From Moniliophthora roreri (lineage: Eukaryota; Basidiomycota; Agaricomycetes; Agaricales; Marasmiaceae): a DNA stretch of 64,000 nucleotides. The translations under genes and the position numbers were made by a program. A model generated the notes under the pieces. The model did not search any database. It saw only the letters and a program-made list of their open reading frames with translations, and was not told the DNA's origin. Positions 22,295-33,511 of this stretch are shown piece after piece. The stretch covers positions 248,001 to 312,000 of the forward strand of contig LATX02000206.1 in the NCBI GenBank assembly GCA_001466705.2. Direction: 5' to 3'. Each line of letters starts with the position of its first letter. The stretch's first letter is position 1.

Positions 22295-22539
22295 AAGTCA
22301 TCAAGTGGCATGTGAAGGATGGTATCGTACGGAGGAGGAGGTAGGTATTTTAAGGACTAATATGTGCTGAAGTTCGATGTTCTCGTTCATATGATTCCTC
22401 TTTGTATTTGTGCATTTGTCCCCCGAAGTTGGAATTGGAGGTTGAATCTGTCCACACTCGAAGTCGGGGAAAAGATTGATGGTAAGGCGCCTGACTTCAA
22501 ATGAAAAAGGAACGTCGATGATAATTTTAGTACGCGTAC

Positions 22540-22600
22540 AATATCCCCAAGGTCCGAACAATGACTACACTAATATCTACAGCACAAAGCCCAGGAAATC
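22540..22600. repeat. 3'-flank element, copy c
   Basis: The blocks GCGTACAATATC, ACACTAATATCTAC and AAGCCCAGGAAA match the element at 18365-18440 in order and spacing. It lies about 50-110 nt past the stop of the membrane gene that follows. A run of 15 or so T residues (about 22607-22622) lies between. Confidence 0.4.
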
Positions 22601-22648
22601 AAGTTCCTGTTTTTTTTTTTTTGCATGTGCACCGGTACATGATGTATA

Positions 22649-24187
22649 TCAATACTTTGTCGAATCAGTCTCTGCGGTCCGGAACGTCGAGACTGGAACG
22701 GTAGAGAGTGGTATAGGGTGCTCTGTGACACTGAACACGCGATCCCTCGAGGCGACGTTACGAATATGAAGTATTGCACGGCTTGTCAGGATAGAGTGTA
22801 ATACGCGCTCAAAGCTGAGTATAATTATTGTTGTTAGCTGGAAAAAGGATAGCAAAGTTTTCAGGAGACGTACGACGAAAGGAGGTGAACCAGATCGGGC
22901 TATATTGCAGATACAAATACAGTCAGTCCTTGGCGCTGCAGGTAAACTGTTACTTGGACTTACTGGCAAAGTAACGATAACAATGACGTTGATCACGGAG
23001 ACAACTGAACAATAAGAGCGCGATACGGTAAGTTTCGGCCGAGTGTAGAATGATATCGGAAATCGCACGCACGGAAAATGAACGCATAGTAAATGACACC
23101 TGTCCAACAAGAACCTCTGTCAGAACGGCTAAAGGGAATGAAGTGGGTTCGAGTGACATACCATCCCGATAAACGGCATTGAGGAGCTCGGAACTACCTC
23201 CCAACCGATCTGCCGAAGGGAAAAAAAAGGTGGGTAAGTAAGGGTGCCACTAATACGCTAGGCATCAAGGCGCACATGCTCTGATACCGGGGATGATGAT
23301 CATAATAAGGGTACCTAAGACGATGAAACGTGAGCGCTCATAGCGGTGATAGCGATAGACCGCTTACCAGTATCGTAGATCATCATCAAGACCCAGCACA
23401 TGTAAAGAATATGGCTTCCACCGGAGATGAAACAACCACGGAAGTGTGGTAATGGCGGTACTGCAACTGTTGAAACAATGAGCTGCGTTTCCCGAAAGAG
23501 ATACGAAAAACTCACAAGTCATCGACTTGAGGAACTGATTCAACAACACGAAACAAGGAACCCAGCACCCGAGGAAGAAAATAGCAAGCCCGATAGCTAT
23601 TGGTGTGCTTCTTCTCCATACCGCCCATAAACGAAGTGTAAGCACCACTGTTTGACAAATGGCATTCAGTATGGAATCAAAAGTGTAAATGAAGTGCTAC
23701 TGACGCTCGGAGACGACGATACCACCAATGAAACACCAGCCGCTGATGCGATAGTTTATTGAGCAATATCTGGGGCTCAAACCAGTCGCAAACTGATCTG
23801 TTATGATTTCAGTTGATCATATCAGAGTCTAGATTCGGTCCACTTACGGTGAAGCACCATAACGGCAGTATCGAAAAACGGTATGTACCGCTGTATGATA
23901 TACAACACATTCAATAGCGACCATTTTGAGCCCCATATATGTCGGAGTTCGAGGTTGACATTGAGGATGACATCGTACACGAGAAGGAATGTGCTGAGCA
24001 CTGGGAACGAGTTTGTTCAGGGTCTGTAGACGTTCTGGAATGACGACATACCATCGACGTACTACGGAAGAAGGTCAGTTTCGAGAGGATTCTTGAAACT
24101 ATCGCGACTCACCGAGACTATCCGTTGGTGATTGAGGGCGTTGAGAAGCTTGCGAGCGAGCTCCGCAGCTGCTGCAGGGTCCGGCAT
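22649..24187 (-). CDS. Multi-pass membrane protein, DUF6533-like
   Basis: This predicts a membrane protein of about 298 residues. Twelve exons with consistent phase were found: 24187-24113, 24061-24052, 24000-23848, 23797-23705, 23647-23516, 23466-23368, 23314-23288, 23209-23162, 23099-23073, 23004-22964, 22899-22874 and 22814-22649. The start MPDPAAAAELARKL, then YVDVLSTFLLVYDVIL, ELRHIWGSKW, LRLWAVWRR and a final RVLHSILTSRAILHIR are typical of small agaricomycete seven-helix proteins with an N-terminal DUF6533-type domain. Hydrophobic segments include AIGLAIFFLGCWVPCFVLL and VINVIVIVTLP. The second exon is only 10 nt. No ligand or function is known to me. The gene appears intact. Confidence 0.82.
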
Positions 24188-24586
24188 TGAGGGATAGGCA
24201 CGCGTGGTGACAAAAAAAAGGTGTCTCCCTCTTTTATTGGAGACATGGCCATTAGCCCGACGCCACCTGGACATGGAATGACACTGATTGATCTTACCCT
24301 GAAATGTTCACTCAACTGCTTCCTGATGATCATTCGCTTTAATTGAACATGATTTTGATGCATCAAGAAAAACAGCACACCTTTTCCCGCCCGGTATTAT
24401 ACATCTAGGCCACCGAAACCCTCTATTTGAATATATATGGTACGACCAGCACCGGTCCACTGGTTATGGCGGCAAAAGCTCAGCTCAGGCTGGTCGATGG
24501 GTCTTGGTGGGATCCAGATCGAGTTTGTCGCTGATATATCAAACTAGGGAGTTGCTGTTGATATCGGAATGGTTACTCAGAGTGAC
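24188..24586. other. Upstream region of the membrane gene
   Basis: No gene is recognised. A short AT-rich stretch with TGAATATATATGG lies near 24430. It could serve the membrane gene, but its orientation is unclear. Confidence 0.3.
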
Positions 24587-24594
24587 ATTTGCAA

Positions 24595-25056
24595 TAGTGT
24601 ATCGCGGATTAGGTCACGGAGCTGGTTAACAAATTAGCATCGATATATAATCATTATTCTAGGGTGTTTCCTGGCTTTTTTCTGCTATTAAACAGCTATG
24701 GAAGGTTTTTCAAGTATGCGTGAATCTGTCGAAGTCTTTCGGCTGTTGGTTTTTGGGAATCCTGCTGCTCGCTGGCCGTGGAGACGTTCCAAGATGAATA
24801 AGCTTGGGCAACTCGCGAGAAATACAAACCTAACACAGCCATATTGGCCGGATATTCCGTTCCCATGCTCTTTCCTGGCCCGGCTGACTCGAAGAAAAAT
24901 GTATTTAAATACTCGTAGAAGTAACGAAGATCTACGCCCAATTAGCAGTTATTAGCAGTATGAACTTGACCTCCTCAAAGTCCCTGCTAATCAGCAGCTA
25001 GTAAGCGTTGCTAATTACCGTGTGCTAATCTCGGGTACCTAATCCGCGATACACTA
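24595..25056. mobile_element. Non-autonomous hAT-type element (MITE), 462 bp
   Basis: The left end TAGTGTATCGCGGATTAGGT (24595-24614) is repeated perfectly in inverted orientation at 25037-25056. The element is flanked by the 8-bp direct repeat ATTTGCAA at 24587-24594 and 25057-25064. An 8-bp target duplication and an end fitting YARNG (TAGTG) are the marks of the hAT superfamily. Inside are several TTAGCA/TGCTAA motifs in both orientations near the ends, as expected for subterminal transposase-binding repeats. There is no transposase frame, so mobility would need an enzyme supplied in trans. It sits about 340 bp upstream of the intact P450 start. Perfect ends suggest a fairly recent insertion. 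Confidence 0.88.
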
Positions 25057-25189
25057 ATTTGCAAGGAGAAACGTACATCCAGAACCGGGAAGCACGATCA
25101 TGTGGAACAAATGCTTTGCGAGGTACTTGAATTTGTGGGAGCTTGAGACCCTATCAGTATTCTGTGGCCAGCGCACTGCCAGTGCCCGC

Positions 25190-25255
25190 CGTCGATGGTT
25201 GAAGTCGATTGAAGTTGAAGTTCGTTGAAGTTGAAGTCCATTGAAGTCGAGCTTG
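25190..25255. repeat. TTGAAGT short tandem repeat
   Basis: TTGAAGT, followed by T or C, recurs six times with irregular spacing (5-12 nt) between the MITE and the P450 start. It lies 150-215 bp upstream of the ATG and could affect the promoter. Confidence 0.55.
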
Positions 25256-25405
25256 GATTCGGCAGAAAACACGTGCTTGAAATACAAACTGACGCTGTGT
25301 TCAAAGCTTGGCACCGGGCTCTCTGGCGCCGATCCATCTACCCATATAAGACTACGTGACTCGGGCAACCTGTTCTCCTGTATTCTCACCTCCTCCTCGA
25401 CCCCA

Positions 25406-28041
25406 ATGGCACTTCCGCCAGGTCCCAAGTTCCTTGTCCAGTCCCTGGTTTCCCTCTCTACGCCGATAGTAATAACCTATGCGAGTCTGAAGGTTCTGCA
25501 GCATTTCAAGATCTTCGACTTTGCTTCGTGGGGAGGAGTCTTCCTGGTGGTCATTCTTCAGCCCGTGATAGTCTTATTCAAGCATGTTTTCGAATACTTC
25601 AAGCTTAGGAGACAAGCCGCAGAGAGAGGAGCGATTATTGTGCCAGCAGTGCAGCAGAGTTCGATATCAATTATCAAGGATGTGCTGAAGAGTTTTGAAT
25701 CGGGATACGTCGGTGAGTGAAACCCGCATGTTTCATACAACTCTCTACTGATACAGCTCTGTAGGGGATGCCTTTCAACACTGGGAGGAGAAATACGGAT
25801 CGACGTACACTATAAACATCTTCTCAGAGACAAGGGTGTGTACCGCAGCCCTGAGATGTGGCCTTGTTCTGATTGAATGGTTTTCAGATGATAACCTCAG
25901 AGCCCGTACACATGAAGGTATTTACGACGTACCACAAACAAAACAGCCTTATAACCGTCATTTAAAAGGCTCTCCTCGCTACACAGTTCAACGAGTTTGA
26001 GAAAGGTTCGTCTTCTAGCAAAGAGACGCGTGTCATCGGTGCTGAGGAACGATCGTATTCCAGGCCCACTTCTCTTCTCCCAATGGAAGTCTCTTCTTGG
26101 TACCGGTGTGTTCAATTCGGATGGTAATGAATCGCATCTTCCTTCACTGAATGTTACTAAGTTGGATACGGGTTTCTTCCAGGTGAAATGTGGAAGTGAG
26201 TCGTCTTTACCTTGTTCCCAACAATCTGCTGAATCGAACGTTGCAGGTTTCATCGCAACATGACAAGACCTTTCTTCAACAAGGACCGTATTCGGGATTT
26301 TGAGATTTTCGATAGTCATGCAATCGATACCATTGGCCAGATGAAGAAACGGTTAGCTGAAGGACACCCCATCGAGTTCCAGGTGCGTTTCCTCGATACC
26401 TCCTGTCTTTCTCATTTCATCTCAATCAAGTGCTATACAGGACGCCGTAGCTCGCTTCACTCTCGATTCCGCTACCGAATTCCTGTTCGGAAAGAACGTT
26501 CGCTCCTTGGATGCGGGATTACCTTACCCCAAATCATCTGGAATTGCCAACTCGGCATCGTTTACCAACCACCCATCCACCGTCTTTGTCAATGCATTCA
26601 TGAAGGGTCAAGAGCTCACAACTCGGCGAAACCGCACTGGTACGACCTGGCCACTAACCGAGTTTTGGGGCGATAAGGTGGCCGAGCAACGACAGATTGT
26701 TGATGGTTTCGTGAAGCCGATTTTGGCAGATGTGCTCGCGAAGAAGGCGAGTGGCGAGAAGAAGGCTTCCGAAGAGGAAGATTTCTTCCTCGGACATTTG
26801 GTCAACTACACAGAAGGTCGGTACAATATCCTCACTCTCTATAGCTATCATTCACGTACCGAAACTCGACATAGATGAACAAGTGCTCCTAGATGAGCTG
26901 GTCAACATTTTGGTGGCATCTAGAGATACAGTCAGTATCATTCGTCGCCATTCTCATGCGAGGTGCTCATTCTATCTAGACCGCCGCTCTTTTGACATTC
27001 GGAATATATGTGCTTACTCAGAGACCTGATATCGCTCAACGGCTACGTGACGAAGTGATGAAGCATGTTGGTCCAACAAGCGCACCATCCTACGATGATA
27101 TCAAGGAGATGAAATTCTTGAGAGCCTTCTTGAATGGTATGAGCCTTTACGAGCTGCTTGAAGCTGTGTCTAACAAAGTTTCTCAGAGACGCTGAGGTTA
27201 TACCCACCTGTGTATGTTACAAGATTATAGTTGTTGCTGATCTTGCGGCTCACGATTCTTACTTGCGTAGACCCTTTGATGCGCGGTAAGCTTGGTCTTC
27301 ACTTCCTGTATAGTGTTGTTGCTGATCTCGCCTTAGAACATCAGCCGGTCCCACAACGATTCCCAATCCTCACGACAGCACACGGCCGCTCTTTGTCCCC
27401 GCAAACACCAAGTAGGCATCTCTACAAGTTCTTGCTGTACTGATGACTTATTCTGACCATCATTTCCAAGGGTTCTATATAGCGTCTTCTTGATTCATCG
27501 ACGTAAAGATCTGTGGGGACCGGATGGTATGCTTTGATATCTCCCAGCGGTTGATGCGTGATGACCGATATTCATAACAGCCGATGAATTCGACCCCGAC
27601 CGTTTCATAGACCACCGGCTACACAAATATCTAGCTCCAAATCCATTCATCTTTTTACCATTCAATGCTGGACCACGTATCTGTCTGGGACAACAGGTCA
27701 GTCCACTTGTGATCATCATTTGTCATCGTCATCGTGGTTAATGATAAACATGATCCTTCTCTGTAGTTTGCGTACAATGAAGCCTCTTTCTTCCTCGTCC
27801 GTCTCTTGCAAAACTTTTCCTCCTTCACTTTTGCGTCCGAGGCTCAGGAAGAAGATTGCAAACCGCCAGAACATTGGAAGCATGCTTCAGGGACGCAAGG
27901 CCGTGATAAGATTGTTTTGAGAACATATCTTACGATGTTTGTCAAGGTACGTATCATTGTGTTCCGCTCCTTGTCAATTACAGTTCACTGATGGAATCCA
28001 ACCATCTACAGGGTGGCCTATGGGTTAGAATGGCGCCATGA
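25406..28041 (+). CDS. Cytochrome P450, CYP63-like, intact
   Basis: This is a heme-thiolate monooxygenase of about 579 residues, probably ER-anchored by the N-terminal hydrophobic segments ([20 protein letters not shown] and [14 protein letters not shown]). Seventeen exons join in phase, the smallest being 26183-26195 (13 nt) and 27271-27285 (15 nt), and the last 28012-28041. Helix I has LVASRDTTAALL (about 355-366), helix K has ETLR (415-418), PPVPF follows, and the heme loop is [10 protein letters not shown] (499-508) with cysteine 506. Length, membrane anchor and sequence style resemble the CYP63 family of wood-decay fungi, some members of which oxidise alkanes and aromatics. The substrate here is unknown. 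It is the only intact one of three related copies in the window. Confidence 0.88.
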
Positions 28042-28490
28042 TCGCTACTGGTGTTGTGCAAGTCATATGGACTGATACAGATCTGTATTTATTTGATCGG
28101 TGTACTTGCTACTATAACTGTGTCATTAAATTTTATCTCTTTTTTTACTGTATCATTTGGTTCGGTTGTCGTCGCCTCCAAGACTTAATTTCCAAGAGCT
28201 CCTGAGTATATGTCGCCATTTTGGAGATTAGGTTGATGCAACAGCACCATTTCCTGATTGTCTGTAGTGCTCAAACATCGAACATGAGAAGATTTGCGAA
28301 CCCACAGATGGGTGTGGAAAATAGCGTCAAGCTCACACCAATACAACAGCATAACTCATGAATGATGCCCCATGCCTTTTTTGTTGTAGTTTGTTTTCCA
28401 ACTCATCACAGGTTTATTGACCATTTGAACCTCGGGGCAAGTTTCATGTCAAGTTGGAAACTGATAGTGATTACACCCCATTTCCTCTGA
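25685..28490. repeat. Segmental duplication, copy A (about 2.8 kb)
   Basis: From CTGAAGAGTTTTGAATC in P450 exon 1 to about 450 bp past the stop codon this segment matches 33512-36293, including introns and 3' flank. The ends are sharp: upstream exon 1 sequence has no counterpart in copy B, and past 28490 the AT-richer ankyrin region begins. Confidence 0.8.
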
Positions 28491-28820
28491 CATAGTAGTA
28501 GACCCTTGCACAAGAGCAGAAATAGCAAGCTATATACTATATGTTACAGATCACAAAACAACCTAGTCTTTATCAACTTCTGACCCATAGTAGCAGGCTT
28601 TTAAAGACTCTGATAACAAGTGTGACAATAGACTTTCTACTATAAGTAATGTGAATTTTGGAAATATAACATTACAAATTACCAAGTATATTCTCACAGG
28701 ACAAATTGAGGTTACATAAATAAGAACACCAAAATGCAGATGTTTGTACTAGATGCACAGGTCATGGTTTATAGTCCATTGTATTAAAAGGATTTGGAGG
28801 AATAAGTAGTAGCATAGAAC
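28042..28820. other. P450 3' flank, then AT-rich spacer
   Basis: Up to about 28490 this is shared with the 3' flank of the second P450 copy. From there to the ankyrin gene stop the sequence is visibly richer in A and T and contains no gene that I can recognise. Confidence 0.5.
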
Positions 28821-31523
28821 TTAAAGGCAATTACTTGATGACACTAGTAGAGGGTTGCCTACAGTGACTTTGGATTGACATTTTAATAGTATTTCTCTCT
28901 AATTCTGACCCTCAATATTGAAGCTAGCTCCCTTTTCAAGCAGCAGCTTCACAATGTCCAGATTTCCTGCTGATGAGGCTGCTTGAAGTGCTGTCCCATG
29001 CTTGCCACCTTGTATGGACATTTTAGTGGCATTTCTCTATGATTCAAAAGTAATTCTGACCTTGAGCATTTATGTCAGCCCCATTTTCAAGCAGCAGCTG
29101 TACAATGTCCAGATTTCCTCTCCATGATGATGAGGCTGCTTGAAGTGCTGTCCCATACTTGCCACCTTGGATGGACATTTCAGTGGGATTTCTCTATGAT
29201 TCAAAAGTAATTCTGACCTTGAGCATTTATGTCAGCCCCCTTTTCAACCAGCAGCTTCACAATGTCCAGATTTCCCATTAATAAGGCTGCTTGAAGTGCT
29301 GTCCCATAGAAGCCACCTTGGATGGACATTTCAGTGGTATTTCTCTGATTCAAAAGTGATTCTGACCTTGAACATTTGGATTAGCCCCCTTTTCAACCAG
29401 CAGCTTCACAATGTCCAGATTTCCTGCTGATAAGGCTGCTTGAAGTGCTGTCCCATACTCACCACCTTGGATGGACATTTCAGTGGCATTTATCTATGAT
29501 TCCAAAGTAATTCTGACCTTGAACATTCATGTCAGCCCCCTTTTCAACCAGCAGCTTCACAATGTCCAGATTTCCTTGTAATGAGGCTGCTTGAAGTGCT
29601 GTCCCATACTGGCCACCTTGGATGGATATTTCAGTGGCATTTATCTATGATTCAAAAGTAATTCTGACCTTGAACATTTGGGTCAGCTCCCCTTTCAAGC
29701 AACAGCTCCACAATGTCCAGTTTTCCTTCCAATAAGGCTACTTGAAGTGCTGTCCCATCCTCACCAACTTGAATGGACATTTCAGTGGCATCTCTCTATG
29801 ATTCAAAAGTAATTCTGACCTTGAACATTCATGTTAGCCCCCTTTTCAACCAGCAGCTTCATAATGTTCACTTTTCCTGCCCTTAAGGTTATCTCAAGTG
29901 CTGTCCCATATTTGTTGCCTTGAATAGACATTTCAATTGTATTTCTCTCCAATATAATAGTAATTCTCACCTTTAGCATTTGGGTCTGCTCCATTGTTCA
30001 ATAGCATGGTAACTAACCTCACATCTTCTTTATAGGATGCAAGCTGTAGTGCTGTTATAGTCCTATTCTCTATGTAATGCATTTAGCATACTCTTCAATA
30101 ATGGAAAAACCACAGTTATACCTTGGTCTTCAACCTTTACATTAACATCCACACCCTTTTCAACTAGAACCTGAATCACCTCCATCTTCTCTGTAAGTAT
30201 AGCATTTTTAAATAGTGTAGTATCTTCCTCTCTGTGTCGCTTTTCCCGCCGTGCAAGAATAGCCTCCAGAAGGTCACGCAAAGGCACTACTAGTAGGAGC
30301 AATGCAAGGATTTGACCAAATGTCCAACTTGATTCGTCAGAATCCTCCTGTAGATGTTGATTTTGCTGGAGGGTGAGCTCAATATCAACCAGAAATATGA
30401 TATTGATGGCCAAAAGAATAACCATGCTAATCACAATTGGCATGGTGCTTGGGTTGCTCCCAGAGTTGTGAGAATGCTTCCTGTGCCATGCCTGGTAGTA
30501 TATGTACAGACCAAGGAAGACACCCATTGGAACAACCAAATTCAGCCCAGGTGTGAGGAATAGGGAATAAATCATGAGTGACCCCCCATGCAATCCTTTT
30601 GAGCTAAGAGGAATATGGTTGCCCAGGACAGCTATAGATGCAGCTACACAAGGGCTTAAATGTCCAAATGAGCCTGGACCACTCCAGAGCCAAATTCCCA
30701 GAGCAGCCATGATAGATAGGTGTAGGGAGCCTAGAAAGAGGACAATCCTCTTGAAAATATTTTTTATCCATAACTGCTGTTGATGCTCTGTATCTCCATG
30801 TTTCTGCCCTACAAACCATATTTAGGTGAGAATATTAAATTTTTGGTGAGAAAATGGGTTTACTTCTCTCTAGTGAATTCAAGTTTGCAGGGTTGTTAGA
30901 GCCAAGGGACTCTTCATCTGCAAATGGCAGATTAGCTAAAAGTGGATATTGTTAGATTAAATTTTCTCACCTTTGCTTTCCTTAATCTGTGCAGCAGTCA
31001 ACCAAAGCCTCTTCCTAACATGTGCTATCCAAGAAGACCACTCTGGCTTGACCTGATCTGGTCCATGTTGACTCTTGTGCTGAATGTAGAGAAGAAAGTA
31101 GATGAATGTGTTTGTGTTGTTCATCCAGCTCAGACCAAGGACAATGGCTGCATGAAAGCTGGATAATCCAAGAGTCTGAGCCTGGACCATGGCTGAAATC
31201 AAGATGGCAAAAGCAGTAATGAGGATTGTGGTTGATTGGGTTTCAATGGACTCAAGTTCATATAGTTCCACTTTTCCATCTGAGAGAGCCCACATAGCAG
31301 GGATGAAGCTAAGCAGATTCTGGATGTAGATTGCTATTCGGACACCAAGTCCTGAGATGTCTGGATCTGAAGGGATGCAGGACATTATTGTTGGATGTAA
31401 GGTTGTGGGAGGAAGCAAGGAGGATGTGTGGTAGCCACCAGGCATTTGCAGACACATTGATTTATATTGCTGAGTTGGCTGAATAACATCGCGATCTACC
31501 ACAGATTGACATGAGGACTTCAT
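28821..31523 (-). CDS. Multi-pass membrane protein with eight ankyrin exons
   Basis: Twelve exons in consistent phase give about 718 residues: 31523-30971, 30935-30864, 30808-30122, then eight ankyrin exons (30069-29971, 29918-29820, 29767-29669, 29616-29518, 29465-29367, 29316-29218, 29165-29061, 29008-28910) and 28867-28821. The N-terminal part has ISGLGVRIAIYIQNLLSFIP, TTILITAFAILISAMVQ and AIVLGLSWMNNTNTFIYFLL. Exon 3 adds more hydrophobic segments (LHLSIMAALGIWLW, SMVILLAINIIFLVDIEL). The ankyrin units read GTALQAASLQGNLDIVKLLV then EKGADMNVQG. The last exon adds only VTVGNPLLVSSSNCL; read-through of the last donor would stop three codons later instead. The domain order suggests a channel- or receptor-like membrane protein with a cytosolic ankyrin tail, but the function is unknown. 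Confidence 0.78.
28910..30069 (-). repeat. Eight tandem 150-bp exon+intron ankyrin units
   Basis: Each unit is one 99-nt exon (105 nt in 29165-29061) plus an intron of about 50 nt. Introns start GTCAGAATTACTTTTGAATC and end ATGTCCATCCAAG with few changes, and every exon starts and ends in phase 1. The oldest-looking unit is the rightmost (30069-29971). The others differ by a handful of bases, so both exon and intron were duplicated together, recently. Confidence 0.85.
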
Positions 31524-33511
31524 TTCGTCGATAGATGAACGGAGCGAATGCAAAAGGATTAAATTACGTCAAAAGCCACTCAGGCTGGCGTGCTTTGAAA
31601 CGTTTACTACATTGTCCGCACAGGTACCGACTGTCCCTCCCTCTCCACCAGATTGATCCTTGCAGACTTCCAGAACTACCGAATGTAGCACCTGATTCCA
31701 GGATAAGCCATCGCACAGCTTGAGCCAACGCTATCCCAGGTTGAAGTCCACTCAAACAAACAGTGGCAATAACGTGCAGTGTTCATATTACTATAGCTGA
31801 CATTGTTCGAGAGATTTGTGCATGCTAAATCAGGACATGGAGTATGGCATCGCTTGGAGCAGCGGTATACAACCTGCGTGTTCGCCATGCGCTGGGTGAA
31901 AGCCGCAGAACAGAAAATGTGTGATCGGGGTTGACACATTGCAAAGGCGTGCGAGGGGGCAGGAGGCAATGAACATCGTGTGCTCGGAGACAAGAAGGTG
32001 CTTAGTGTCTGTATTGGCCATGGTGAGTCAAGGCATGGTGAGCGTGACGATTCCTGCCCCGACGCTATCGAGCACTATCAGACGTTAGTCCGACGAATTT
32101 ACGAAAATCTGACATGCACCTGACGTCTGTCCGATCAACTTGATGCGTAACCAAACGGACTTTGGTAGAAAACTTGTGCCTTGCGGTCCGTGCACAATTC
32201 CCTTGTGCCCATAACTTTTTCCACGTTCGCTTCTTTCTTTCTGATCATCATCCTCACTAGTCCACTCTTTCTCCCTGCCTGTATCGCTTTTTCGCTGTCT
32301 CGAGATGGAACTCGATAGTTCTGGATACGATGCAGGGAGTATGGATGAGACCAGACAGCGGTGAAGTGGTACGCGTACTATCTACTTGTCCTTTATGCAA
32401 AACTAAAGATATTTCGACCCGTCAGACCTCGGAAAGACTCAGACAACGGTGTCATGCAATATACGGCTACCTCGTGAGTCAACCCTAGAAAATTATCACC
32501 CTGTACTAAACCTTCTACGCCTTATAGCTAGAGTAACGTTCCTCGTTTCAGGGCAGAAAGTTGTTGGAGTTAGGCAGTGGATTTCGGTCGCTCTTGCGGG
32601 CACAGTGGGAGTCCGAGAGATACTTATGTCTTGGTGGTTGGAGAGAACCCTCTGGAGCTTTCTTCGTCCAGTTCGATGTTGTGAGTACGTGATGACCTCT
32701 TAATGATATCATATCCAAATACTCATTCGAACCATAAAGTTACCCACATTTCTCTCGGGAAGTTCTCCGCCTGCCTTTCGGGCTAGTTTCGCTAGATTGT
32801 TGTATCAACACAGCGCGGGCCTTCCAGAATCGAAGCAGGTATGCCTTTACCTCATGGATGCTGGTCTACCACTGTACATCATTTCAGACGCCGGAAAAAG
32901 CCTGTCTTCTCCCTCTACAGGGCTTTGCCGCGGAACCGAGTTCCCGTGCTGTGTCTACCTGCTTTAGTCGGCGGTGGATACTTCAGGACCATGGACGCAA
33001 ATGGTGATGCCGTCCCGAATTATGCCGCCGTTCAAGGTATCCTCATTTGTGCAGTGGCGCTCTGCTCATTCGATTTTTGTACTCTTCGGGCCAGAGTACG
33101 TTGTCCAATCTAGCTATAGTATTGCCATTCATACTATTTCTCAGGAATCATGGCTCGCATTTCGAACGATACAAGACGGCGTTTGAGGAGGTCACCACGA
33201 TCGATAAGACTAGAGTGGATAAGACTCAGCTCAATTCATCGATACGGACAGTGACAGCGAGAACAACTTACGAAGTTGTCCCAGAAGGATTCACTTCGGA
33301 TGTCGCTCAAAAGGTATTTCCCGTATTCGGATCCCATATCCCATGACTCTTGACTGATAAAGTGCGCGCTCCAGTGATCGTTGAGTTCCAAGTATCCGAG
33401 ATACCCCGTTCACACTACTGTTGCCAGCGAATTCCTTTTCGAATCTAAACGTCAGGAGCCAGCGACAGAGATATGATATTTAGACATCAGTTCGCAATCA
33501 GTACCGTACCT
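31524..33511. other. Upstream of ankyrin gene; unrecognised fragments
   Basis: Sequence composition returns to that of the flanks right of about 31530. Between 32449 and 33346 there are several short plus-strand frames, one hydrophobic with IVLPFILFLRNHGSHFERYK, and possible splice sites (near 32840 and 32887). I could not join them into a gene or name a family. They may be a decayed membrane-protein gene. Confidence 0.35.

Noticed and set aside
22607..22622. Poly-T run as a sign of retrotransposition of the membrane gene
   Set aside because: The gene keeps eleven introns, so it is not a processed copy; no target duplication seen.
28910..30069. CRISPR-like array
   Set aside because: Regular spacing of about 150 bp comes from ankyrin exon-intron units; this is eukaryotic sequence and the repeats and spacers do not fit CRISPR.
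30354..30783. Plus-strand frames of about 69 codons
   Set aside because: Antisense to the hydrophobic exon 3 of the membrane-ankyrin gene.
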